Made by a program: the position numbers and the translations under genes
Notes under the pieces: model-generated
Database searches by the model: none
Seen by the model: only the letters and a program-made list of their open reading frames with translations
Told to the model about the DNA's origin: nothing
In this document: piece after piece, positions 15,840-23,594 of the stretch
Numbering within the stretch: position 1 is the first letter of the stretch
Layout: the number at the start of each line of letters is the position of its first letter
NCBI GenBank assembly: GCA_964628285.1
Contig: CAZVNP010000011.1
Coordinates: forward strand, 9,924-73,923
DNA length: 64,000 bases
Reading direction: 5' to 3'
Source of the DNA: JAPLDP01 sp964628285
GTDB taxonomy: Bacteria; Bacteroidota; Bacteroidia; Bacteroidales; JAGONC01

Positions 15840-18165
15840 CCTGAAGGTCCTTACCCAGGTCGTTGAAATAATCGCTATATCCCGCCACTCTGACGATCAA
15901 ATCCCGGTATTTTTCAGGATGTATTTGGGCGTCCCTGAGGGTGGCGGCGGTGACCACGTTGAACTGGATGTGATGACCGTCCATCCTGAAATAGCTTCTG
16001 ATCAGGTGGGTGAGGCCGTCGATGCCTTTTTCATCACGCAGGAGGTGAGGGGTGAATTTCTGGTTCAGCAGGGTGCCGCCTGTTTTCAGATGGTCGATGC
16101 GGGCGGCGGAATGCAGCACTGCCGTGGGACCCTTCGTGTCGGCTCCCTGGACGGGTGAGATGCCCTCCGACAACGGCTGCCGTGCCCGGCGCCCGTCGGG
16201 GGTGGCGCCGATGACGCTGCCAAAGTAGATGTGGCAGGTGGTGGGAAGCATGTTGATGCGGTACGTGCCGCCCCGCGCCGTGGGCCGTCCGTTCACGGCA
16301 TCGTAGAAAAGATCGAACACCCTCACCGCCCCGGCATCGGCATAATCATCATCGTTGCCATATTTGGGTGTGTCGTAGACCAGCTCTTTCCTCAGCTCAT
16401 CATAGCCCTCAAAGTCGGCTTTCATGGCCTTGAGCATCCCGGCCATGGAGCACCGTTTGGTGTCAAAGATATTGTACTTCAGCGAGGCGAGCATGTCGGT
16501 GATGCTGCCCAGGCCGACACCTTGAATATAGCTGGTGTTGTAACGGGCGCCGCCGGCATTGTAATCGGTGGCATTGGCGATGCAGTCGTCGATGAGCAGG
16601 GAGAGGAAAGGCACCGGCATCCGGTTGATGAACAGGCGCTCGATGATGTTGTTGCCCTTGATCTTGATATCGATGAAATAGCGAAGCTGTTTCTCAAAGG
16701 CCTTCATCAGATCGTCGGGAGAAGCAAAATCCGTTGCTTTTCCGGTTTTGATCCCCGTCTGTTGCTTTGTCATGGGGTCAACCCCGTTAAAGAGTGTCAG
16801 CTCGAGTATTTTGGGCAGGTTGAAATACCCGGTGAGGAAGTAGGCTTCCGTTCCGAAGGCGCCGCTTTCGACGCAGCCGCTGGCGCCGCCGTTTCGTGCA
16901 TCCTCGATGGCTTTGCCCTGGCGTGTGAGCTCCTGCACGATGGCATCGCTGTTGAAGACGGAAGGCTGCCCGAAGCCGGTGCTGATGATCCTGATGGCTC
17001 TTTTTATCAGGCTGTCAGGGTTTTGTTTGCTGAGCTGCACCATGGAGCTGGGCTGTACCATGCGCATCTCCTCCACCACGTCGAGGATGAGGTAGCTGAG
17101 CTCGTTGACGGCATCCTTGCCGTCACATGTCAGTCCCCCCACGTTGATCAGTGCGAAGTCGGTGTAAGTGTTGCTTTCCTGGGCGGTGACCCCCACCTTG
17201 GGCGGGGCCGGGTGGTTGTTGAATTTCACCCAGAAAGCCTGCAGCAGCTCGGTGGCTTTTTCTTTGGTGAGGGTGCCCTCCGCCAGACCTTTTCTGTAAA
17301 AAGGCAGCAGGTGCTGGTCGAGGCGTCCGGGGTTGAACGAATCCCAGGGATTCAGCTCGGTGATGACGCCGACATGCACAAACCAATAGTACTGCAGGGC
17401 TTCATGGAAGGTGCGCGGGGCATGAGCCGGCACATGACGGCAGATGTCGGCCATGGTGAGCAGCTCGTCGTGGCGTTCCTTCTCTTTTTCCTCTTCTGCC
17501 ATGGCTTCCAGCATGGCGGCATGACGCCCGGCATACAGGATGATGGCGCCGGCGGCAATATCCATGGCCCTGAGCTCCTCTCTTTTCTCATAGGCCTGAG
17601 GATCGTGGTAAAAATCAAGGGCGTCAAGGCTCCTGCGGATGTCGTCGCGGATGTCGAGCATACCCTTGGTATAGATCTTTCCGCCCAGGACGGTATGACC
17701 CGGTGCGCGTTGCTCCTGGAATTCGGTGAAGACGCCGGCACGGTAAGCCGCCAGCCATTCCATATCCATCTCTCTGAATATACGCTCCCGCTGAGTCCTG
17801 CCCTTCCAGAAGGGGATAATGACATCGCGGTAGAGACGCCGTGTCTCATCGTCGATCCTGAAGGAGACCTTAGGCCTTGAGTTGAGTATGTCAAGGTCGT
17901 CGAGCGAATGCAGGCAGATCTCGGGATAGGTGGGTGTGGCCTTGGGCGCCGGCCCTCTCTCGCCGACGATCAGCTCGCCATCGTTAATGCATATTTTTTT
18001 ATTCTCAAGGATATAGCTGAAGGCCAGGGCTCTCTGCACCGGCACCGACACCTCGCCGGCGACGGCGCTGCGGTAGAATTCCGTGATCAGAACAGCCCGT
18101 TCGGGGGATATCCTGTTGATGGCCTTCAGGCTTTGTTCACGTAATTTTTTTATGCGGTCATTCAT
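15802..18165 (-). CDS. hypD: Glycyl radical trans-4-hydroxy-L-proline dehydratase (HypD type)
   Basis: 787 aa. The C-terminal glycyl radical loop is RVAGYSDYF with G762. The active-site thiyl residue is C431 followed by E433 in SGCVESGAFG. This C-x-E arrangement marks dehydratases and lyases; pyruvate formate-lyase has two adjacent cysteines. Long stretches such as INDGELIVGERG, FTEFQEQRAPGHTV and KTPKYGNDDDYAD-like segments agree with the clostridial HypD as I remember it, so trans-4-hydroxy-L-proline to 1-pyrroline-5-carboxylate is the best prediction. The radical is destroyed by oxygen, so anoxic growth is implied. The activase gene lies 38 bp upstream. Related glycerol or propanediol dehydratases are the main alternative. 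Confidence 0.9.
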   Translation of the reverse strand: MNDRIKKLREQSLKAINRISPERAVLITEFYRSAVAGEVSVPVQRALAFSYILENKKICINDGELIVGERGPAPKATPTYPEICLHSLDDLDILNSRPKVSFRIDDETRRLYRDVIIPFWKGRTQRERIFREMDMEWLAAYRAGVFTEFQEQRAPGHTVLGGKIYTKGMLDIRDDIRRSLDALDFYHDPQAYEKREELRAMDIAAGAIILYAGRHAAMLEAMAEEEKEKERHDELLTMADICRHVPAHAPRTFHEALQYYWFVHVGVITELNPWDSFNPGRLDQHLLPFYRKGLAEGTLTKEKATELLQAFWVKFNNHPAPPKVGVTAQESNTYTDFALINVGGLTCDGKDAVNELSYLILDVVEEMRMVQPSSMVQLSKQNPDSLIKRAIRIISTGFGQPSVFNSDAIVQELTRQGKAIEDARNGGASGCVESGAFGTEAYFLTGYFNLPKILELTLFNGVDPMTKQQTGIKTGKATDFASPDDLMKAFEKQLRYFIDIKIKGNNIIERLFINRMPVPFLSLLIDDCIANATDYNAGGARYNTSYIQGVGLGSITDMLASLKYNIFDTKRCSMAGMLKAMKADFEGYDELRKELVYDTPKYGNDDDYADAGAVRVFDLFYDAVNGRPTARGGTYRINMLPTTCHIYFGSVIGATPDGRRARQPLSEGISPVQGADTKGPTAVLHSAARIDHLKTGGTLLNQKFTPHLLRDEKGIDGLTHLIRSYFRMDGHHIQFNVVTAATLRDAQIHPEKYRDLIVRVAGYSDYFNDLGKDLQDEIVRRTEQSSF

Positions 18166-18203
18166 ACATTGTGTCTTTTAATGGTTCATTTTTGAGGATC
18201 AAG

Positions 18204-18998
18204 TCATCCTCCGATATGTGTCTCGAAGTGCAGGCCGGCAAATTCTTTTCGGATCTCCTCCAGCCTGTCACCGGTCATCGGATGAATATCCCGGAGTTTG
18301 TATGCCAGGTTCAGCCTTCTGTATTTGTTTCCGGCGATGTCGTGGTAGGGCAGCAGGTCGATGGTCCTGATCCCCGGCAAGCCCGCAAGAAAATCCCTCA
18401 TCCTGCCCAGGTTATCGTTGGTATCGGTGATGCCGGGTATGAGGGGTATCCTGATCCTGACGGCGGCGCCCGCAGCGGCCAGCAGGGTGAGGTTACGCAA
18501 AATGCCGGCATTAGGCACACCGGTGTAAGTCATGTGTTCTTTTTCATCCATCAGTTTCAGGTCAAAAAGGAAAAGATCTGTTTTACCGATCATCTTTTTT
18601 ATGACGGCAGCGGAAGCCAGGCCACAGGTGTCGAGGGCCGTTGAGATGTTTTGCTCCCCGCAGCGTGACAGCATATGTTCCAGGAAGAGGGGCTGCATCA
18701 GGGGCTCGCCGCCGGAGAAGGTGACGCCTCCGCCCGACTCATCATAGAAAACCATGTCTTTCCTGATCTCCGCCATCACCTCCTCCTCTTCCATCCACTT
18801 TCCCGACACTTCCTCCGTTTCATAAGTCCGGCCGTCCAGTATCCTGTCCTTTTTGATCCATTCAGGTTCCCTGCTCTGGCTTTCGGGGTTATGGCACCAC
18901 CAGCAACGCATGGGACAGCCTTTCATGAAGACCGTGGTACGGATACCGGGACCATCATGGATGGCGTAACGCATGATATCGAAAATCAAACCTTTCAT
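18204..18998 (-). CDS. Glycyl radical enzyme activase (radical SAM)
   Basis: 264 aa from the ATG at 18998 (MKGLIFDIMRYAIHDGPGIR); the longer frame from 19076 adds non-conserved residues. The radical SAM cluster motif is GCPMRCWWC (CxxxCxxC), and the SAM-binding FSGGEPLMQ follows. It would install the glycyl radical on the HypD-type enzyme encoded 38 bp downstream. Many activases of dehydratase-type glycyl radical enzymes carry an extra ferredoxin-like insert with two more clusters between these motifs; here the interval is about 55 residues and has no cysteine, so the architecture is the short, PFL-activase-like one. Confidence 0.93.
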   Translation of the reverse strand: MKGLIFDIMRYAIHDGPGIRTTVFMKGCPMRCWWCHNPESQSREPEWIKKDRILDGRTYETEEVSGKWMEEEEVMAEIRKDMVFYDESGGGVTFSGGEPLMQPLFLEHMLSRCGEQNISTALDTCGLASAAVIKKMIGKTDLFLFDLKLMDEKEHMTYTGVPNAGILRNLTLLAAAGAAVRIRIPLIPGITDTNDNLGRMRDFLAGLPGIRTIDLLPYHDIAGNKYRRLNLAYKLRDIHPMTGDRLEEIRKEFAGLHFETHIGG

Positions 18999-19089
18999 TG
19001 ATTTACAGGTTTCGGATGACCCTTTGTAAACAAACAGGAAATGTATCGCCGGCGAAGTAATTCCTGCCGGAGGCAAAGAAGAAGGATGA

Positions 19090-19164
19090 TCAGATCATCC
19101 AGCAATGGTACAAACCCCTGCCGAACTTCTTGTACATTTTCAGATGGAGGTTACGTGGAAACAT
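19090..19164 (-). CDS. Possible 24-aa leader peptide upstream of the activase
   Basis: ATG at 19164 opens a 24-codon frame (starts MFPRNLHLKMYKKF, ends YHCWMI) that stops at 19090-19092. It begins about 20 bp downstream of an exact TAnnTTTG element (19185-19192) and precedes the activase/hypD/EamA run on the same strand. Nothing links its sequence to a known family, and no proline-rich stretch suggests classical attenuation. It could be chance. Confidence 0.3.
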   Translation of the reverse strand: MFPRNLHLKMYKKFGRGLYHCWMI

Positions 19165-19184
19165 GGCCAGGGATATATAGGATA

Positions 19185-19192
19185 CAAAGGTA
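19185..19192 (-). promoter_or_regulatory. Candidate -7 promoter element for the activase-hypD run
   Basis: On the minus strand this reads TACCTTTG, an exact match to TAnnTTTG, 187 bp upstream of the activase ATG and just upstream of the 24-aa frame. A -33 TTTG is not evident. The position after the B3/4 gene (stop at 19233) fits the start of a new transcription unit. Confidence 0.4.
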
Positions 19193-19232
19193 CAACGAAT
19201 TCAGTTTGTTTGTACAGTATATTCTGTTTTTT

Positions 19233-19898
19233 CTATTCGACTATCTGTTGTTCAAAGGAATGACCGCCGGCATACCGCCATAAGAGGTCGGCGGTGATGT
19301 CAAGGTATTCCCTCACTTCGTAAAGGATGCCTGAGAAGGAAATGATGACGGTCAGGAACCGTTCTGCGCCGGGGGTCACCATGGCTCTTTCCGAATCGCT
19401 GGTGGGGCTGCCGAAAGCTCCTGCGGAGTCACGGAATACAGGCAGATCTTCTATATTGATCACCCCTTTGCCTATGCCGGTATAGGTTTCATTTTCCGCG
19501 CCTGTGCCAAAGACCACGGGGGGTTGTATCCTGTCTAAGTTGAAGCTTCCGAGCGAGAAGCGGGATAAGATGGAGACGAGATTGTTGATGTCGACAATGG
19601 TGTTCACCCGATACAATCCTTTACCCTGAATGATGCGGCGCAACAGAGCCTCCGGCGACACCCGGTAGCGGCTGGGTTTTTTCCCCGTGGCCTTATAGGC
19701 CTCACGGGTGTCGCGGATGTGCGGCTGACGCGCGATGTCGTCGATGGTCATGGTGTGCCGGATCTCGTCGCAGAGGGCGTCAATCTCGTTCCATAAAAGC
19801 TCGTTGTGCTGTTCCACCCTGGCCTTGTACTGCAGGCATCCGACGAGCGTGGGTGACCAGAGCGCTTTCAGTTCCGGTGATATCGACAGGTTGATCAT
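19233..19898 (-). CDS. Stand-alone B3/B4 domain protein (PheRS beta-like)
   Basis: 221 aa, cytoplasmic. The segment SRYRVSPEALLRRIIQGKG, followed by VNTIVDINNLVSI and later FRDSAGAFGSPTSDSERA, is typical of free-standing proteins that carry the B3/B4 editing-like domain of phenylalanyl-tRNA synthetase beta. In the synthetase this domain hydrolyses mischarged Tyr-tRNA(Phe). Free-standing versions are widespread but of unknown role. Its ATG overlaps the stop of the GT39-like gene by four bases (ATGA), so the two are translationally coupled. Confidence 0.85.
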   Translation of the reverse strand: MINLSISPELKALWSPTLVGCLQYKARVEQHNELLWNEIDALCDEIRHTMTIDDIARQPHIRDTREAYKATGKKPSRYRVSPEALLRRIIQGKGLYRVNTIVDINNLVSILSRFSLGSFNLDRIQPPVVFGTGAENETYTGIGKGVINIEDLPVFRDSAGAFGSPTSDSERAMVTPGAERFLTVIISFSGILYEVREYLDITADLLWRYAGGHSFEQQIVE

Positions 19899-21475
19899 TG
19901 TTCCAGGTTTTGAGTGAAGGGACGCTTAAACTTATACCGTTCTTTTATCTTCTTCACTTTTTCATCCCACAACCGGTAGAGATAGGGTTTGGGATCCCAG
20001 CAGTAATACACCGGCAAACCGCTTTCACGGGCATAGGGATCGGTGATGCGGCCCGTCAGCTCATAGTGGTTGAACAGCTCGGGCAGATCATCGCTCTCGC
20101 CTATTTTAATAAAATGTGTGGCCGTGAGATGATCGGGGGCATGAAAGATGAAACTTTCATTGAAGCAGTAGGGCTCGGGAAGACCGTACTTTTTACCGTA
20201 AAAACATATCGCTCCCGCCTCGCCATAGTTCTCGGCAAATATGACACATTCCGCCTGCTCCCATGGAGTCAGTCCCTGGTACTTACCTGCCGTGATCTCC
20301 GCCAGCTCTTTCCATCCGGTCATATCGGCATAATCCTGTGGCAGGCTGTAATAATTGCCGTCTTCCCACCGCAGAGGCTCGGCTGAGATATACCTGGAGA
20401 TCACCTGCCCGTAACGTACCATGGGATCGGCCCGCAGGACAGGCAATCCAAAAGGGAGGCCGGGTATGGCGAAGACTATAATAAAGAGAATGACGGCATA
20501 ACGGAGAAATGTCATCCTGCCCGTGACATGCTTTTCAAAGTAATAGCCCCCGGCGGCGAGGAGAAAAGGATAGAGTCCCAGAGTATAGTAGGCTTTACCT
20601 TTTAAAGCGAAAAAGAGAACCAGAACGACGATGTACAGATAGCCGAACAACCGGTAAGGCCTGGCTTGTTTGTAAACCAGCAGGTAAACGAGACCTGAGA
20701 TCCAGACGATCAGGCCGGGAAAATTCATCAGAAGCTGCATGAGAAGGAAACCACCCTGTTCGACATTGACGAGCTGTGTCGCACGGAGCTCCTGCATATG
20801 ATGTATGACCGGCAACCGGTGGATGACCTGCCACAGGAGGTTCGGGAAAATAATGATCAGGCCAGCCAGCACACCGACAGGAAAGTACCAGGAACGGAGC
20901 AGCTTCCTGAGAGGGGTGGCGAGAAGTACCATGAAGAACCCGGCAACGAAAAAAACGATCATGTATTTATTCAGGAATGCCAGACCCCAAACAATGAACA
21001 GGTAAACCCAAATCCTGGGATTACGGGTGTTGATGAGGCGGATGATGAGATAAGCCGATAAGGTCCAGTAAAATACGTCGAAGCATACCGGCTGGAATAA
21101 TGAGAATGTCCTCAGGTAAGAGGTGGAGAGCAGAAAAGCCAGACCCGTGATAAAAACGGCCACATTGCCGCCTTTGAGCTCTTTAACGATGAGGCATGTC
21201 ACCAGCAGGGTGAGAGCGCCCATGACTGCGGGAAAGAAACCTATGGCTAAGGCCGTTTCACCGAAGAGAAAGCGCGACAGGGCAGCGAAAAAGGCGATGG
21301 AGGGAGGCACGGAGACATAACCCCAGGAGAGATGCTCGCTTAGGGCTATGTACAACAATTCATCACGGTGAAGCTCATAATAGTTCTTAAAAATCAGATG
21401 AACCACGACCAGAATGACCATCATGACGATGATCAGGCCCCATTCCTTGAGAATTCCGGTCAGGTGCTTATTCAT
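19895..21475 (-). CDS. Glycosyltransferase family 39-like membrane protein
   Basis: 526 aa with roughly ten membrane helices in the first 340 residues and a soluble C-terminal domain. The first extracytoplasmic loop carries the acidic motif HRDELLYIALSEHLSWGY, where family members place the catalytic aspartate/glutamate pair, and PPSIAFFAAL follows. Such enzymes move sugars from polyprenyl-phosphate donors to lipids or proteins on the outer face of the inner membrane. Acceptor unknown. It is translationally coupled to the B3/B4 gene. Upstream, 21476-21671 holds no evident gene. Confidence 0.85.
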   Translation of the reverse strand: MNKHLTGILKEWGLIIVMMVILVVVHLIFKNYYELHRDELLYIALSEHLSWGYVSVPPSIAFFAALSRFLFGETALAIGFFPAVMGALTLLVTCLIVKELKGGNVAVFITGLAFLLSTSYLRTFSLFQPVCFDVFYWTLSAYLIIRLINTRNPRIWVYLFIVWGLAFLNKYMIVFFVAGFFMVLLATPLRKLLRSWYFPVGVLAGLIIIFPNLLWQVIHRLPVIHHMQELRATQLVNVEQGGFLLMQLLMNFPGLIVWISGLVYLLVYKQARPYRLFGYLYIVVLVLFFALKGKAYYTLGLYPFLLAAGGYYFEKHVTGRMTFLRYAVILFIIVFAIPGLPFGLPVLRADPMVRYGQVISRYISAEPLRWEDGNYYSLPQDYADMTGWKELAEITAGKYQGLTPWEQAECVIFAENYGEAGAICFYGKKYGLPEPYCFNESFIFHAPDHLTATHFIKIGESDDLPELFNHYELTGRITDPYARESGLPVYYCWDPKPYLYRLWDEKVKKIKERYKFKRPFTQNLEQ

Positions 21476-21671
21476 TGGCGGATCATTAAACCCAGGCCAA
21501 AGTTACATTTTTTCCGTCACTTTGATTTTTATCGGACGGTATTCTTTATCTTCTCAACGGCATGAATCAAAATATCTGAAAAGCCATCCACATGGTGAAA
21601 TGATTGGAGGAGGAGAAAGATACCAACTGTTGAGCCATCGGTCAAACCATGACAAAAGGTTATGGATGGAC

Positions 21672-22412
21672 TCATAAGGAGCGTTTCAGCTCGCTTTTCA
21701 GAATTAAGGCCGTGGAGATACCGGCCAGGATGAATTTGAGATCGTCGGGAATATCGTTGCTGATGATCACTTTTTTATGCTCCGTCAGGTCCACGGCTCC
21801 TATCACCTTATCATCCAGCGAGTATTCATAACCCAGTTTGTAGCCTTCCATTAAATCTCCCGACGACAGGGTGCTGACCTCGTTGATGGTGATCCTCATG
21901 GCGCCGTTCGACAAAAACCCCAGAGACGTATCCCCTTCGATGGAATAGCTGTTAATGACCAGAAAATGCCACCGGCCGCCTTTCCCTGCACAGTCGATGG
22001 TGCCCTTGAAGACATCCTTCTGTTCAATCTGTAATTCGGAAGCGCCATCTTCTTCCAGTGGTTCTTTATCTTTTAACAGGGAGAGATCTTCACCTCCCAG
22101 CTTACCGGTGCAGATGACGGTGGATTGGAACAAAGCCCCCCTGTTCATTTCAAAACCAATATCCTCTTTCATACTTTTCACCCCCATCTCGGCGTCCAGC
22201 ACTTCACCTATGGGTGTGGTCCTGGTCACTTTTCCGGTGAAATACGGCCCGAACGACACGATCTCCCTGCCCAGGAAAATATGCTTTCTCTTAACGGCCA
22301 TGATGTCGGCATCGGACTGCAGGTTTTCATTGAGCAGCATGCTCGAGGCACAGGCAACCACCAGCAGGGTCATGCCGGGAATAAGGAAATATTTAACTGC
22401 CGACCGTAACAT
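21672..22412 (-). CDS. Predicted lipoprotein of unknown function
   Basis: 246 aa with a lipoprotein signal peptide (LIPGMTLLVVACASS; the cysteine at about residue 21 is the lipidation site). The mature part is rich in beta-type sequence and contains short repeated themes (VICTGKLGGED, TIDCAGKGGRW), with a final hydrophobic stretch (KFILAGISTALIL). I do not recognise the family. It starts 6 bp after the stop of the PD40 lipoprotein gene and so is likely its partner in one operon. Confidence 0.7.
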   Translation of the reverse strand: MLRSAVKYFLIPGMTLLVVACASSMLLNENLQSDADIMAVKRKHIFLGREIVSFGPYFTGKVTRTTPIGEVLDAEMGVKSMKEDIGFEMNRGALFQSTVICTGKLGGEDLSLLKDKEPLEEDGASELQIEQKDVFKGTIDCAGKGGRWHFLVINSYSIEGDTSLGFLSNGAMRITINEVSTLSSGDLMEGYKLGYEYSLDDKVIGAVDLTEHKKVIISNDIPDDLKFILAGISTALILKSELKRSL

Positions 22413-22418
22413 GTCATG

Positions 22419-23357
22419 TCATTTGATCCTGTTTAAGGCGGCCGAGGTCACCCAGTATACTGCCGATCCTGTGGTGTCCTGAGCCGCTGCGATAAAAAAG
22501 CAATACTGACCTCCCGACGTGAACCTGGCCGATCCTTCCTGTCCCCGGAACCCAAACCTGTTGCCCATGGCGGCGGGTGTACTCCAGACGTCCTCATCGT
22601 CCCTGAAGCTGATGAGGTATTCATTCATCTCTTCACCATTAAGGGAAGCCCTGCTGAGCACCATCACGGACTCATCCGGTGTCACGCTCACACCGGTGAT
22701 GTCACCGGTTTCATTGATCATGCCTGAGAGTTTTTCGGGGATCTCAAAGGCGCCTTCTTTTATCTTTGCCCTGTAAACGTTGCCACCGGCATAATCATCA
22801 CCGCGGATAAAGTACAGCGTCCCCTCGCGTGTCACGGAAGGTGAAAACTCATCCATTGCCGTGTTGATGCTGGCTTCGAGATGATGGGGTGTGTCCCAGC
22901 CCTCCATGGTTTCATAGGTGTACCAGATGTCTTCATCCGCAGCAGCTGAATTTTTCTCCCGGGGACGGTCGGAGACAAAATAGAAAGCCTTTCTGTAAGG
23001 AACGAAACAAGGCTGCCGGTCATTGTATTGCCCGGAGTGAATGAAAACGGAGGGAACCAGCCAGTGCTCTTTTACCTCCCCTGTGTACATAAGGACCCGG
23101 CGGTCATTCACCGAAGCGGTGAAGAAAAGCTCCCGGCCATCGGCCTGAAAGGTGATATCACTGACATGGTGAAAGGTGGAAAAGATATCGCGGCCGAAGA
23201 GCTGCGGCTCGTTGCCGGGTTTTTCTTCGCCCAGAAACCGGCCCTTTACCGGCAGATACCCGGATTCTTCTTTTTTATCAGAGCGGTCTGAACAGCCGGC
23301 CATGATCCCGATCATGACCAGGCCGATCCAGAGATATTTTTTAGTTCCTTTTCCCAT
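22419..23357 (-). CDS. TolB/WD40-like beta-propeller lipoprotein
   Basis: About 312 aa when started at the ATG at 23357, which has AGGAG just upstream and gives a compact lipoprotein signal (LVMIGIMAGC); the frame opens at 23417. The mature part contains several PD40-type blades (ITFQADGRELFFTA, KAFYFVSDRPRE, SVTREGTLYFIRGD, VTPDESVMVLSR). Such periplasmic propellers usually mediate protein contacts or bind ligands, sometimes alongside OmpA-like or Sus-type systems, neither of which is present here. Its only close partner is the downstream lipoprotein. Confidence 0.8.
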   Translation of the reverse strand: MGKGTKKYLWIGLVMIGIMAGCSDRSDKKEESGYLPVKGRFLGEEKPGNEPQLFGRDIFSTFHHVSDITFQADGRELFFTASVNDRRVLMYTGEVKEHWLVPSVFIHSGQYNDRQPCFVPYRKAFYFVSDRPREKNSAAADEDIWYTYETMEGWDTPHHLEASINTAMDEFSPSVTREGTLYFIRGDDYAGGNVYRAKIKEGAFEIPEKLSGMINETGDITGVSVTPDESVMVLSRASLNGEEMNEYLISFRDDEDVWSTPAAMGNRFGFRGQEGSARFTSGGQYCFFIAAAQDTTGSAVYWVTSAALNRIK

Positions 23358-23594
23358 AAAACTCCTGGATTTCATCGAGTGTTTGACCAAATTATGATGA
23401 TTATTTGTGTTTTTCATAGGAGGAATGAAAATACAAATAAATCCTGCAGGACGATAAAAAATTCAGGTGAAAGTCGTCATTCTTAATATAAATTTTGGTT
23501 TTTACCGGCGATTTTCGCAGATTTACATACTTATTTTCCATTACGTTTTAACATAAGACAAATTATGAAGTTTTAAATGATAAAAGAAAAACCC

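Noticed and set aside
16231..17880. Plus-strand 549-codon open frame across hypD
   Set aside because: Antisense shadow of the glycyl radical enzyme; the minus-strand protein has catalytic motifs throughout.
15802..18165. Pyruvate formate-lyase
   Set aside because: The active site has a single cysteine followed by x-Glu, not the adjacent Cys-Cys pair of PFL.
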